Source of the DNA: Arthrobacter globiformis
GTDB taxonomy: Bacteria; Actinomycetota; Actinomycetes; Actinomycetales; Micrococcaceae
Direction of reading: 5' to 3'
Assembly (NCBI RefSeq): GCF_030817195.1
Contig: NZ_JAUSYZ010000001.1
Span: 3,038,001 to 3,102,000 of the forward strand
DNA: 64,000 nucleotides
Positions within the stretch are counted from its first letter, which is position 1. The number at the start of each line of letters is the position of its first letter. Made by a program: the position numbers and the translations under genes. This document shows, one piece after another, positions 29,165 to 36,912 of this stretch. The notes beneath the pieces are model-generated. The model was not told the DNA's origin and did no database searches. It saw only the letters and a list, made by a program, of their open reading frames with translations.

Positions 29165-31291
29165 TCAGGACTGGAGTCCGGCGAGGGAATCCTTGGCGGC
29201 GGCGGCAACTGCTTCTGCCGTGATGCCGAATTCCTGGAACAGACGCTTGTAGTCGGCGGATGCGCCGTAGTGCTCGAGGCTGACGGAGCGGCCGGCGTCG
29301 CCGACGAACTCGCGCCAGCCCTGGGACAGGCCGGCTTCAACGGAAACGCGGGCCTTGACCGCAGCGGGCAGGACAGCCTCGCGGTAGGCGGCGTCCTGCT
29401 TGTTGAACCACTCGACACACGGCATGGACACCACGCGGGCGGCGATGCCTTCGGCCTGCAGGGCTTCGCGGGCCTGGACGGCCAGCTGGACTTCCGAGCC
29501 GGTGGCGATCAGGATGACCTGCGCATCCACGGTCTGGCCGTCCTTGGATGCCTCGGCCAGCACGTAGCCGCCCTTGGCGACGCCTGCTGTCGAACCGAAG
29601 GTGTCGCCCTCAGCTGCGCCTTCGCCACGCTCGTAGGTGGGGATGTTCTGGCGGGTCAGGACGATGCCGGCCGGGTTCTCGTGGTTCTCCAGCATGGTCT
29701 TCCAGGCTGCCGCAACCTCGTTGGCGTCGCCCGGACGGACGACGTCGAGACCCGGGATGGCGCGCAGCGAAGCGAGCTGCTCCACCGGCTGGTGCGTCGG
29801 TCCGTCTTCACCCAGGCCGATGGAGTCGTGCGTCCAGACATACAGGGACGGCACGCCCATCAGGGCGCCGAGGCGGATGGCGGGACGCTGGTAGTCGCTA
29901 AAGATCAGGAACGTACCGGAGAACGCGCGGGTCTTGCCGTGCAGGCTGATACCGTTCACGATCGACGCGGCGGCGTGCTCGCGGATACCGAAGTGCAGGA
30001 CGCGGCCGTACGGGTTGCCGGACCAGGCGTTGGTCTGCTTGCCGGCGGGAACGAACGACGGTGAGCCTTCGATCGTGGTGTTGTTGGACTCTGCGAGGTC
30101 GGCCGAGCCGCCCCAGAGTTCCGGCATGACCGGGCCGATGGCGTTCAGGACCTTACCGGAGGCGGCGCGGGTGGACACGTCCTTGCCGGCCGGGAAGACC
30201 GGGAGTGCGCCGTCGAGCTCTGCGGGGAGCTGGCGGGCCTCGACGCGCTCCAGCAGGGCAGCGGCCTCGGGGTTGGCGGACTGCCAGGCGGCGAAGGACT
30301 CTTCCCATTCCTTGCGGGCGTGGGCACCGCGGTCGACGACGGCGCGGGCGTGGGCCAGTACTTCCTCGTCAACTTCGAAGGACTTCTCGGGGTCAAAGCC
30401 GAGGACGTTCTTCAGTGCTGCCACTTCTTCCGAACCCAGGGCCGAGCCGTGGATCTTGCCGGTGTTCTGCTTCTTCGGGGCCGGGTAGCCGATGATGGTG
30501 CGCAGCGAGATGATGGACGGCTTGGAGGTCTCGGCCTTGGCGGCCAGCAGCGCGGAGTAGAGCTCCTGGACGTCTTCCTTGTATTCGCCGGTCTTGGTCC
30601 AGTCCACGCGCTGGGTGTGCCAGCCGTAGGCTTCGTAGCGCTTGAGGACGTCCTCGGTGAAGGCGATGTCGGTGTCGTCTTCGATGGAGATGTGGTTCTC
30701 GTCGTAGATGACCACGAGGTTGCCGAGCTCCTGGTGGCCGGCGAGGGAGGAAGCCTCAGAGGTCACGCCTTCCTGGAGGTCACCGTCGGAAGCGATGACC
30801 CAGATGGTGTGGTCGAACGGGCTCTCGCCGGCGGGAGCATCGGCGTCGAACAGGCCGCGCTGGCGGCGCTGGGAGTAGGCAAAGCCCACGGAGGAGGCCA
30901 GGCCCTGGCCCAGCGGGCCGGTGGTGATTTCCACGCCGGCGGTGTGCTTGTATTCGGGGTGGCCCGGGGTCAGGGACCCCCATGTGCGCAGCGCCTCGAG
31001 GTCCTTCAGTTCCAGGCCGTAGCCGGAGAGGAACAGCTGGATGTATAGCGTCAGGGACGTGTGGCCGGGGGAGAGGACGAAGCGGTCGCGGCCGATCCAG
31101 TCCGGGTTCTGCGGGTCGTGCCGCATCAGCTTCTGGAACAGCAGGTAAGCGGCCGGAGCCAGGCTCATCGCGGTGCCGGGGTGGCCGTTGCCTACCTTCT
31201 CCACGGCGTCGGCGGCCAGGACACGCACAGTGTCAACGGCGCGCTGGTCGAGGTCGGTCCAAGTCAGTTCTTGCTCTTTCAAATGTGCCAC
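29165..31291 (-). CDS. tkt: transketolase
   Basis: This 708-aa thiamine-diphosphate enzyme has the TPP/Mg site GDGDLQEGVTSEAS and N in DENHISIEDDT, the pyrimidine-domain signature THDSIGLGEDGPTHQP, and GNGHPGTAMSLAP near the N terminus. GTG 31291 has GAGAGGGG upstream. It is the first gene of the minus-strand run tkt-tal-pgi-zwf-opcA-pgl, whose short gaps and overlaps suggest one operon. Confidence 0.96.
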   Translation of the reverse strand: MAHLKEQELTWTDLDQRAVDTVRVLAADAVEKVGNGHPGTAMSLAPAAYLLFQKLMRHDPQNPDWIGRDRFVLSPGHTSLTLYIQLFLSGYGLELKDLEALRTWGSLTPGHPEYKHTAGVEITTGPLGQGLASSVGFAYSQRRQRGLFDADAPAGESPFDHTIWVIASDGDLQEGVTSEASSLAGHQELGNLVVIYDENHISIEDDTDIAFTEDVLKRYEAYGWHTQRVDWTKTGEYKEDVQELYSALLAAKAETSKPSIISLRTIIGYPAPKKQNTGKIHGSALGSEEVAALKNVLGFDPEKSFEVDEEVLAHARAVVDRGAHARKEWEESFAAWQSANPEAAALLERVEARQLPAELDGALPVFPAGKDVSTRAASGKVLNAIGPVMPELWGGSADLAESNNTTIEGSPSFVPAGKQTNAWSGNPYGRVLHFGIREHAAASIVNGISLHGKTRAFSGTFLIFSDYQRPAIRLGALMGVPSLYVWTHDSIGLGEDGPTHQPVEQLASLRAIPGLDVVRPGDANEVAAAWKTMLENHENPAGIVLTRQNIPTYERGEGAAEGDTFGSTAGVAKGGYVLAEASKDGQTVDAQVILIATGSEVQLAVQAREALQAEGIAARVVSMPCVEWFNKQDAAYREAVLPAAVKARVSVEAGLSQGWREFVGDAGRSVSLEHYGASADYKRLFQEFGITAEAVAAAAKDSLAGLQS

Positions 31292-31798
31292 GTAACCGGG
31301 CCCCTCTCTGTGTTAACGGCAAGCGGTAATGACACACAGCGGCAGGGCATAATTGGTGCCCGCTGCATTTGCGCCTACCAGCCGTTCACCATTGAAACGT
31401 TGATCTTCATTCAGTCGCCGGACGGGATGGAATGCGGTTTCTTCCCCGTCTTCCAGTGTGCGCTGATCTGCAGACAGCTTAGCTCTATTCCACACTTCGA
31501 GCGGCCAAAATCTCACCAATTGGACGCAATTTCTCTTTTGTGAATCACTCGTGCCGTGAGGCTGCGTTAATGTGATTGAAGCAAGCACGAACGAATCATT
31601 TTCAGTGATTTCCCGTCACACACCGATGCCAGCGATCCATGCGGGACCGCGGTATGATATCGGGAGGCCACCGGCGGACAGGGCGGGCTCAAGTGCGCAC
31701 ATGACAGCCCCGCCACCGCCGTTGAGGGATCGGTCCGGACCGCGTGTCCAGACGGGCCGATCAGATAAACAGCCAGACAGAAACAGAGTGACTGCCAC
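31292..31798. other. divergent promoter region, tkt and ctaB
   Basis: No convincing gene lies in these 507 bp. It must hold promoters for both directions. A near-consensus -10 TATGAT lies at 31653-31658 (plus strand), without a clear -35. AGTGA-N7-TCACA at 31604-31620 resembles a CRP/GlxR site but has one base too many in the spacer. Confidence 0.5.
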
Positions 31799-32746
31799 GT
31801 GAGCACAACAGATACGCCGCTGACCTCTTCCCGGGTCCACGGAAGAGCCGGACTAGCCCGCAAGGCCAAGGCGTACCTTGCACTCACCAAGCCCAGGGTC
31901 ATTGAACTCCTGCTGGTCAGCACCCTGCCCACCATGATTTACGCGCAGCGCGGCTTCCCGTCCCTCGGCCTCATCATGGCCACCCTCGTGGGCGGCGCGT
32001 TCGCTGCCGGCAGCGCCGGTGCCTTCAACTGCTACATCGACCGCGACATCGACAAGCTGATGCACCGCACCGAGAAGCGCCCCCTGGTTACCGGCGAGGT
32101 CACGCCGCGCGAGGCCCTGATCTTTGCCTGGCTGCTGGGCGCCGCCGCCATCGCCATCCTCTGGTTCGGCGCGAACCCGCTCTCCGCCTGGCTCGGACTC
32201 GGCGCCATCGTCTTCTACGTGGTCATCTACACCATGATCCTCAAGCGCCGCACGGCACAGAACATCGTCTGGGGCGGTGCCGCGGGCTGTTTCCCGGTGC
32301 TGATCGCCTGGTCCGCCGTGACCAACACGGTCGAGTGGCCGGCCATCGTGCTGTTCATGGTGATCTTCCTCTGGACCCCGCCGCACTACTGGCCGCTGTC
32401 GATGCGCTACGGCGAGGACTACCGCAACGCCAACGTGCCGATGCTCGGTGCCATCGCCGGTGCAAAGGTCGTGTCCGTCCAGGTGGTCCTGTACGCCTGG
32501 GCTATGGTGGCCTGCTCGCTGCTCATGATCCCGGCTGGCAATGCGGGCTGGGTCTACACCGCCATCGCCGTCCTGGCCGGTGCCTGGTTCCTGTACGAGT
32601 CCCATGCCCTCTACAACCGGGCGCAGGGTGGGGACCTCTCGGACAAGGGCGCCATGAAGGTCTTCCACGGCTCCATCAGCTACCTGACGCTCCTCTTCAT
32701 CGCGCTGGCCGTCGACCCGTTCGTCGGCTCGCCGATCATGGGCTAA
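31799..32746 (+). CDS. ctaB: protoheme IX farnesyltransferase (heme O synthase)
   Basis: This 315-aa UbiA-family membrane prenyltransferase adds a farnesyl group to heme B, making heme O for cytochrome oxidase. It has about nine hydrophobic segments, with the Asp-rich site NCYIDRDIDKLMHRTEKRPL near residue 80 and a second, YGEDYRNANVPM, near 205. It uses a GTG start. It pairs with ctaA, which lies convergent across the repeat region. Confidence 0.95.
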   Translation: MSTTDTPLTSSRVHGRAGLARKAKAYLALTKPRVIELLLVSTLPTMIYAQRGFPSLGLIMATLVGGAFAAGSAGAFNCYIDRDIDKLMHRTEKRPLVTGEVTPREALIFAWLLGAAAIAILWFGANPLSAWLGLGAIVFYVVIYTMILKRRTAQNIVWGGAAGCFPVLIAWSAVTNTVEWPAIVLFMVIFLWTPPHYWPLSMRYGEDYRNANVPMLGAIAGAKVVSVQVVLYAWAMVACSLLMIPAGNAGWVYTAIAVLAGAWFLYESHALYNRAQGGDLSDKGAMKVFHGSISYLTLLFIALAVDPFVGSPIMG

Positions 32747-32760
32747 CCCAGCACCCCCCC

Positions 32761-32941
32761 AACGCGTCCTCAGGTCCTGCGGGTTTTCCCCGGACGCTTC
32801 CTCACATCCTGCCGGTTTTCCCCGGACGCTTCCTCACATCCTGCCGGTTTTCCCCGGACGCTTCCTCACATCCTGCCGGTTTTCCCCGGACGCTTCCTCA
32901 CATCCTGCAGGTTTTCCCCGGACGCTTCCTCACGTCCTGCC
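32761..32941 (+). repeat. 32-bp tandem array, left block (six copies)
   Basis: The 12-mer GACGCTTCCTCA starts at 32793, 32825, 32857, 32889 and 32921, exactly 32 bp apart. A variant (AACGCGTCCTCA) sits at 32761, also in phase. The 20-bp parts between the 12-mers are nearly identical too (CATCCTGCCGGTTTTCCCCG), so this is a tandem repeat and not a CRISPR. It starts 14 nt after the ctaB stop. Confidence 0.95.
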
Positions 32942-32949
32942 GGATGCAG

Positions 32950-32982
32950 AAACGCCCCTTCACTTTATGAATGGGGCGTTTT
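32950..32982 (+). terminator. terminator-like hairpin after the left array
   Basis: AAACGCCCCTTCA (32950-32962) pairs with TGAATGGGGCGTTT (32968-32981) with one bulged base, and ends in TTTT. It is the most likely end of the ctaB transcript, which would then include the left repeat block. Confidence 0.65.
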
Positions 32983-33003
32983 CCTTGCCGCAAGCGGCCC
33001 ACT

Positions 33004-33015
33004 TGAGGAAGCGTC
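33004..33015 (-). repeat. isolated inverted copy of the array 12-mer
   Basis: TGAGGAAGCGTC, the reverse complement of the left-block core, stands alone here. The flanking CGCAAGCG-type sequence also occurs before the right block (33161-33168), so one copy may have been separated by later insertion. Confidence 0.7.
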
Positions 33016-33029
33016 AGCCGAAGGGCCTG

Positions 33030-33110
33030 TCAATTATTCGGTGTAACTGTGGCGGCTTCTTTCAGTTCCTCATCCACCGCATCGATTGCAGCGGTTGTCA
33101 CATCCGTCAC
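33030..33110 (-). CDS. putative 26-aa acidic microprotein
   Basis: On the minus strand, GTG 33110 is preceded at 6-nt spacing by AAGGAG (33122-33117). It opens 26 codons reading MTDVTTAAIDAVDEELKEAA and then TVTPNN, closed by TGA at 33030. An in-frame TAA lies just upstream, so it is not the end of a longer gene. An extended -10 (TGGTGTAAT, around 33134-33142) lies in front. The peptide is acidic and probably helical. It may be real, but it is too short to judge by composition. Confidence 0.4.
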   Translation of the reverse strand: MTDVTTAAIDAVDEELKEAATVTPNN

Positions 33111-33176
33111 TGCGCTCTCCTTCTCCCTCGGGAATTACACCAGAAAATGCACAGTCTCGCCGCAAGCGACGTGACC

Positions 33177-33252
33177 TGAGGAAGCGTCAGGGGTGAAGCG
33201 ACGAAAGGTGAGGACGCGTCGGGAATGAAGCGACGGGACCTGAGGACGCGTC
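33177..33252 (-). repeat. 32-bp tandem array, right block (inverted orientation)
   Basis: TGAGGAAGCGTC at 33177 and TGAGGACGCGTC at 33209 and 33241 are the reverse complement of the left-block core, again exactly 32 bp apart. The spacers differ from the left block but are related. The last copy ends 11 bp before the ctaA stop. Confidence 0.92.
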
Positions 33253-33262
33253 GGGAATGAAG

Positions 33263-34207
33263 CTACCCGACGGGGCTGGAGCGGGCGATGTCGGCGGCGT
33301 TGGTTGCCACGGCCATCAGCAGGGCCGCGCCCAGCATGTGGGCTCCCACGAGCAGCGCCGGGATGCCGTTGTAGTACTGCGTGAAGCCAATGACGGCCTG
33401 GAGCACGGTGACGCCGAGCAGCATCAGCACGGCCGTCCGGAAGATACCGGAAATGCCGCGGCGGAATACAAAGTACACGGCGAGCAGCGTACCGGCCGTG
33501 ACCAGGTAGGCGGGCACGGCATGGATGTGCGAGAACAGGTCCCAGTCCAGGTTGTTGCGGGGCGCATTGGCGTCACCCGCGTGCGGTCCGGCGCCGGTAA
33601 CCACAACGCCCAGCATGACGGCGATCGCGGAGAAGAGCGCGACGGCGGTCATCACCGGCCGCAGGACCCCCGGCAGTGAAGCGAGCGGACGGGTCCGGAA
33701 TCCGCCGGTCCTTCCGTAGGCCCGGTTGACCAGCAGCGTGGCGAAAACCACCAGCGCCATGGACACCAGGAAGTGCAGGCCCACCACCCACGGGTTCAGC
33801 TGGGTGAGCACGGTGATCCCGCCAATGATGGCCTGCGCCGGGATGCTCGCCAGCAGGCCCAGGGCCAGCAGGAACAGGTCCTTGCGCTCCTTGCGCAGGT
33901 TCCACAGGTAGACCAGCATGAGCGCTGCGACAGCGGCCAGGGCGAACGTCAGGAGGCGGTTGCCGAACTCGATGAAGCCGTGGATGCCCATCTCGGGGGT
34001 ATTCACCAGGGAATTGTTCGTGCACCTGGGCCAGGTGGGGCAGCCCAGGCCCGAGGCGGTCAGCCGGACGGCGCCGCCGGTGACCACCAGGACCGTCTGT
34101 CCGATCAGGGACAGCACGGCCAGGCGGCGGACGGTCGAATCGACGGTGACGGGCAGCTTGGATGCCAGGCGGCCGACGAACTGGGGGAGGCGCGAAGCCG
34201 TGCTCAC
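33263..34207 (-). CDS. ctaA: heme A synthase (COX15/CtaA)
   Basis: This 314-aa membrane enzyme oxidises the heme O methyl group to give heme A. It has about eight hydrophobic helices with conserved His residues, for example GFIEFGNRLLTF and VGLHFLVSM, plus GGAVRLTASGLGCPTWPRC, whose Cys pair is typical of the family. GTG 34207 is the start. It converges on ctaB; the ABC permease lies 7 nt upstream, so it may share that transcript. Confidence 0.94.
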   Translation of the reverse strand: MSTASRLPQFVGRLASKLPVTVDSTVRRLAVLSLIGQTVLVVTGGAVRLTASGLGCPTWPRCTNNSLVNTPEMGIHGFIEFGNRLLTFALAAVAALMLVYLWNLRKERKDLFLLALGLLASIPAQAIIGGITVLTQLNPWVVGLHFLVSMALVVFATLLVNRAYGRTGGFRTRPLASLPGVLRPVMTAVALFSAIAVMLGVVVTGAGPHAGDANAPRNNLDWDLFSHIHAVPAYLVTAGTLLAVYFVFRRGISGIFRTAVLMLLGVTVLQAVIGFTQYYNGIPALLVGAHMLGAALLMAVATNAADIARSSPVG

Positions 34208-34214
34208 TTTATTC

Positions 34215-34973
34215 TCAATTCCATTTGAACCAGCGGATGGCTGCTGCGCCGGCGAGAACCGTCCACATCAGCAGGACAAGGACAGCGTTACCGTTCACGG
34301 CGCCATGCAGGAGCGCGTCGCGCAGGCCTTCGCCAAGGGCCCCGGAGGGCAGCAGGTGGACGGTGTCCTGGGCGAGTTCCGGCAGCCGCTGCATGGGGAT
34401 CACGATGCCGCCCAGGGCGCCGAGGAGGATCCACAGCAGGTTCGTGATGGCCAGCGTGGCCTCGGGCCGGACAGTGCCGGCCACCAGCAGGCCCAGGGCG
34501 GTGAATGCGGCAGCCCCGAGGACAAGCAGGCACAGGCCGGGCAGCACGCCCAGCGGATTCGGCTGCCAGCCGAGGGGAAAAGCGACGGCGCCCACGATGA
34601 CCACCTGGATCACCAGGACGGCCAGGACCGCCAGGATCTTCCCGGCGATGAGGCCGACCCGTCCCAGCGGCGTGGTGGACAGGAACCGCAGCACGCCATA
34701 CCGGCGGTCGAAGCCGGTGGCGATGCCCTGACCGGTGAACGCCGTGGACATGGCACAGAGCGCGAGGATGCCGGGGACGGCAACATTGACCCGGCTATCC
34801 CCGATGCCGTCGAGCAGCGGGGTGACCGTCAGTCCGATCAGGGCAAGGAGCGGCAGGACTACGGCCAGGATCAGCTGCTCGCCGTTCCGGAGCATGGTGG
34901 CGGCCTCGTATTTGCCCTGCAGCAGGATCCGGCGGAGCAGGGGAGCAGGCGCGCTGCCCGTGGCTGTCGTCAT
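34215..34973 (-). CDS. ABC-2 type transporter permease
   Basis: This 252-aa protein has about six hydrophobic segments and an ABC-2 membrane domain (GIATGFDRRYGVLRFLSTTP is typical of the coupling region). It overlaps the ATPase gene by 4 nt (ATGA). The exported substrate is unknown. Its position between ctaA and the SUF operon is common in actinobacteria and suggests, but does not prove, a link with heme or cytochrome oxidase assembly. Confidence 0.9.
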   Translation of the reverse strand: MTTATGSAPAPLLRRILLQGKYEAATMLRNGEQLILAVVLPLLALIGLTVTPLLDGIGDSRVNVAVPGILALCAMSTAFTGQGIATGFDRRYGVLRFLSTTPLGRVGLIAGKILAVLAVLVIQVVIVGAVAFPLGWQPNPLGVLPGLCLLVLGAAAFTALGLLVAGTVRPEATLAITNLLWILLGALGGIVIPMQRLPELAQDTVHLLPSGALGEGLRDALLHGAVNGNAVLVLLMWTVLAGAAAIRWFKWN

Positions 34974-35938
34974 CGGATTTCCCTTCCGGAAATGTCAAGG
35001 AATACATCTTCGAGGCTCCGGGCCTCCATGCTCAGCGAGCCCGGCATGATGCTGTGGTGTGCCCACCACGCCGTCAGCGCGGCAAGGTCCTCGGGGGTCA
35101 GCGCCCCGGTGGCCGTGTAGCTGCCGGAGCGGGTCTCGCGGATCTCGATCTCGGCAGGCAGCACGTCGGTGAAGTCCAGCCCCGGCAGTGCCTCGAAGTG
35201 CAGGGTCCGGATGTGGTCCCTGTGGGGCGTCTCCGGCATGTTGTGCTGGAGCAGCTGGGCCACGGTGCCCTCCGCAACATTCCTGCCGGCGTCGATGATG
35301 TAAACGTAATCGGCCAGGCGCTGCGCATCATCCATGAGATGGGTTGTGAGGATGATCCCCATCCCGCCATCCCGGAGTTCGGCGATCAGTTCGAAGACCA
35401 GCTGGCGGGATTGCGGGTCCAGCCCGGCACTCGGTTCGTCCAGGAACAGGACCTCGGGGTTGCCAATCAGGGCGGCGGCGAGGGCCAGCCGCTGCTTCTG
35501 TCCGCCGGACAGCCGGCGGACATTGGTCCGGCTAAAGGTGTCGATGCCCAGCCGCTGCACCAGCTCATCCAGCGGCCTGGGATTGCGGTACATGCCGGCA
35601 ATGTGGCGGAGCAGGGGAATCGGACGGGCCGACGGCGGGAGGCCGCCGTCCTGGAGCATGACGCCGACGCGGGCGCGCAGTTCCGCACCGGCCGTGCCGG
35701 GATCGGCGCCAAGCAGCGTAATCGTTCCGCCCGTGCGCCTTTGGAGCCCCTGGGCGCATTCGATAGTGGTAGTCTTGCCGGCACCGTTGGCTCCGAGCAG
35801 CGCCGTGACCTCGCCGCGGCCGGCAACGAGTGAGACGTCGCTCACCACCCTGAGCATCTTGCCATCGAGGGTGGGGAGCGGACCGACGTCCTTGATGAGC
35901 CCGTCGATGGTCAATACGGGGGATTTGGGGGATCGCAC
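34970..35938 (-). CDS. ABC transporter ATP-binding protein
   Basis: This 322-aa ATPase has Walker A GANGAGKTT (~residue 50), signature LSGGQKQRLALA, Walker B VLFLDEPSAGLD and H-loop LTTHLMDDAQ. The C-terminal extension (residues ~230-320) is typical of DrrA/CcmA-type drug or lipid exporters. It starts at GTG 35938 and is the first gene of a two-gene exporter divergent from sufR. Confidence 0.92.
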   Translation of the reverse strand: MRSPKSPVLTIDGLIKDVGPLPTLDGKMLRVVSDVSLVAGRGEVTALLGANGAGKTTTIECAQGLQRRTGGTITLLGADPGTAGAELRARVGVMLQDGGLPPSARPIPLLRHIAGMYRNPRPLDELVQRLGIDTFSRTNVRRLSGGQKQRLALAAALIGNPEVLFLDEPSAGLDPQSRQLVFELIAELRDGGMGIILTTHLMDDAQRLADYVYIIDAGRNVAEGTVAQLLQHNMPETPHRDHIRTLHFEALPGLDFTDVLPAEIEIRETRSGSYTATGALTPEDLAALTAWWAHHSIMPGSLSMEARSLEDVFLDISGREIR

Positions 35939-35965
35939 CCCAGCATTCTACGTGAAGTAGTACTG

Positions 35966-36059
35966 TCACCGGTGAGACGATGGACCGGGCCCGCGGGTTG
36001 CCGCAGGTCAGCCTTGCCTTACTGGAAGGCAGCAATAAATTACGACATGATTGTGTTGT
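35966..36059 (+). promoter_or_regulatory. promoter and candidate operators of sufR-suf
   Basis: TTGCCT (36014-36019) and TAAATT (36036-36041) with a 16-bp spacer form a plausible promoter for sufR. An imperfect inverted repeat, ACGACA-N6-TGTTGT (36042-36059), sits between the -10 and the start codon and could be the SufR autoregulatory site. A perfect 10-bp palindrome, TCACCGGTGA (35966-35975), lies nearer the exporter gene. Confidence 0.45.
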
Positions 36060-36066
36060 GTATTCC

Positions 36067-36912
36067 ATGACCAATACCACTTCCGCGCCTTTGGCCGGGC
36101 AGAGCGCGCCAACCGGTGCGCTGCGCGGTGGCCAACGTGCTGCCCTGGCATCAGTGCCGGCCGCGGCCGACACTGACGAGCGCACGCGCGACCGCGTTCT
36201 CAGCGCCGTCCTGGAGCACGGGCCGGTCAGCGCCGCGGAACTGGGCGACCTGCTCGGGTTCACCCCGGCCGCCGTCCGCCGCCACCTGGACCACCTGTCC
36301 CGCGCGGGCGTCATTGAGGTCAAGCGCGTTGCACGCGCAGGAGCCGGTGCCGGCCGCCCCGCCCGCCGCTACGTCCTCAGCTCCCAGGGCCAGTCCTCAC
36401 TGGGCGACGACTATCTGAACATTGCCAGCCTGGCGCTCAAGCAGCTCGGCGCGGTGGCGGGGGATGAAGCCGTCCGCCAGTTCGCCGTCGAGCGTTTCGC
36501 GGAGATGGAACGCCGCTACGCCCCTGAGGTGGAAGCGGCCGGAACGGATATCACCGCCCGCGCACAGGCCCTGTCCGCCGCCCTGTCCCGGGACGGCTTC
36601 GTCGCCTCCACTGCCTCGATCGAAGCCAAGGCCCCCCTGCCCGCCGCGCTGTCCAGCGTCCAGCTGTGCCAGGGCCACTGCCCCATCCAGCAGCTGGCCA
36701 CCCAGTTTCCCGTCTTCTGCGACGCGGAAACGGAAATGTTTTCGCGCCTCGTCGGTGTCGATGTCCGCAGGCTTTCCACGCTCGCACGCGGCGGACACGT
36801 CTGCACCACCCACATACCTACAGGCCGTCCGGCCATATCGGTGGCGGAGGCCGCCGGCAGCCAACCGGACAACCTGAACGAAGTATCCAACCATCTGCAA
36901 GAAAGGCCGTGA
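36067..36912 (+). CDS. sufR: SufR-type iron-sulfur-dependent transcriptional regulator
   Basis: This 281-aa protein has a DeoR/ArsR-like winged helix (VLEHGPVSAAELGDLLGFTP, AAVRRHLDHLSRAGVIEVKR). Near the C terminus is the Cys set CQGHC...FC...C (~residues 200-250) that binds an Fe-S cluster in SufR proteins. It represses the suf operon when clusters are sufficient. I chose ATG 36067. Its TGA shares one base with the sufB ATG (TGATG), so it is translationally coupled to the operon. Confidence 0.92.
   Translation: MTNTTSAPLAGQSAPTGALRGGQRAALASVPAAADTDERTRDRVLSAVLEHGPVSAAELGDLLGFTPAAVRRHLDHLSRAGVIEVKRVARAGAGAGRPARRYVLSSQGQSSLGDDYLNIASLALKQLGAVAGDEAVRQFAVERFAEMERRYAPEVEAAGTDITARAQALSAALSRDGFVASTASIEAKAPLPAALSSVQLCQGHCPIQQLATQFPVFCDAETEMFSRLVGVDVRRLSTLARGGHVCTTHIPTGRPAISVAEAAGSQPDNLNEVSNHLQERP

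Noticed and set aside
31604..31620. CRP/GlxR site in the tkt-ctaB intergenic region
   Set aside because: AGTGA-N7-TCACA has a 7-bp spacer instead of 6 and a mismatched first base; there is too little support to annotate it as a site.
32967..33179. A 70-codon Cys-rich plus-strand frame between the repeat arrays
   Set aside because: There is no ribosome-binding site, it starts inside the terminator hairpin and its composition is unlike the neighbouring genes.
32761..33252. CRISPR array
   Set aside because: The sequences between the 12-mers are nearly identical rather than unique, the 12-mer is too short, and no cas gene is present. It is a phased tandem repeat.
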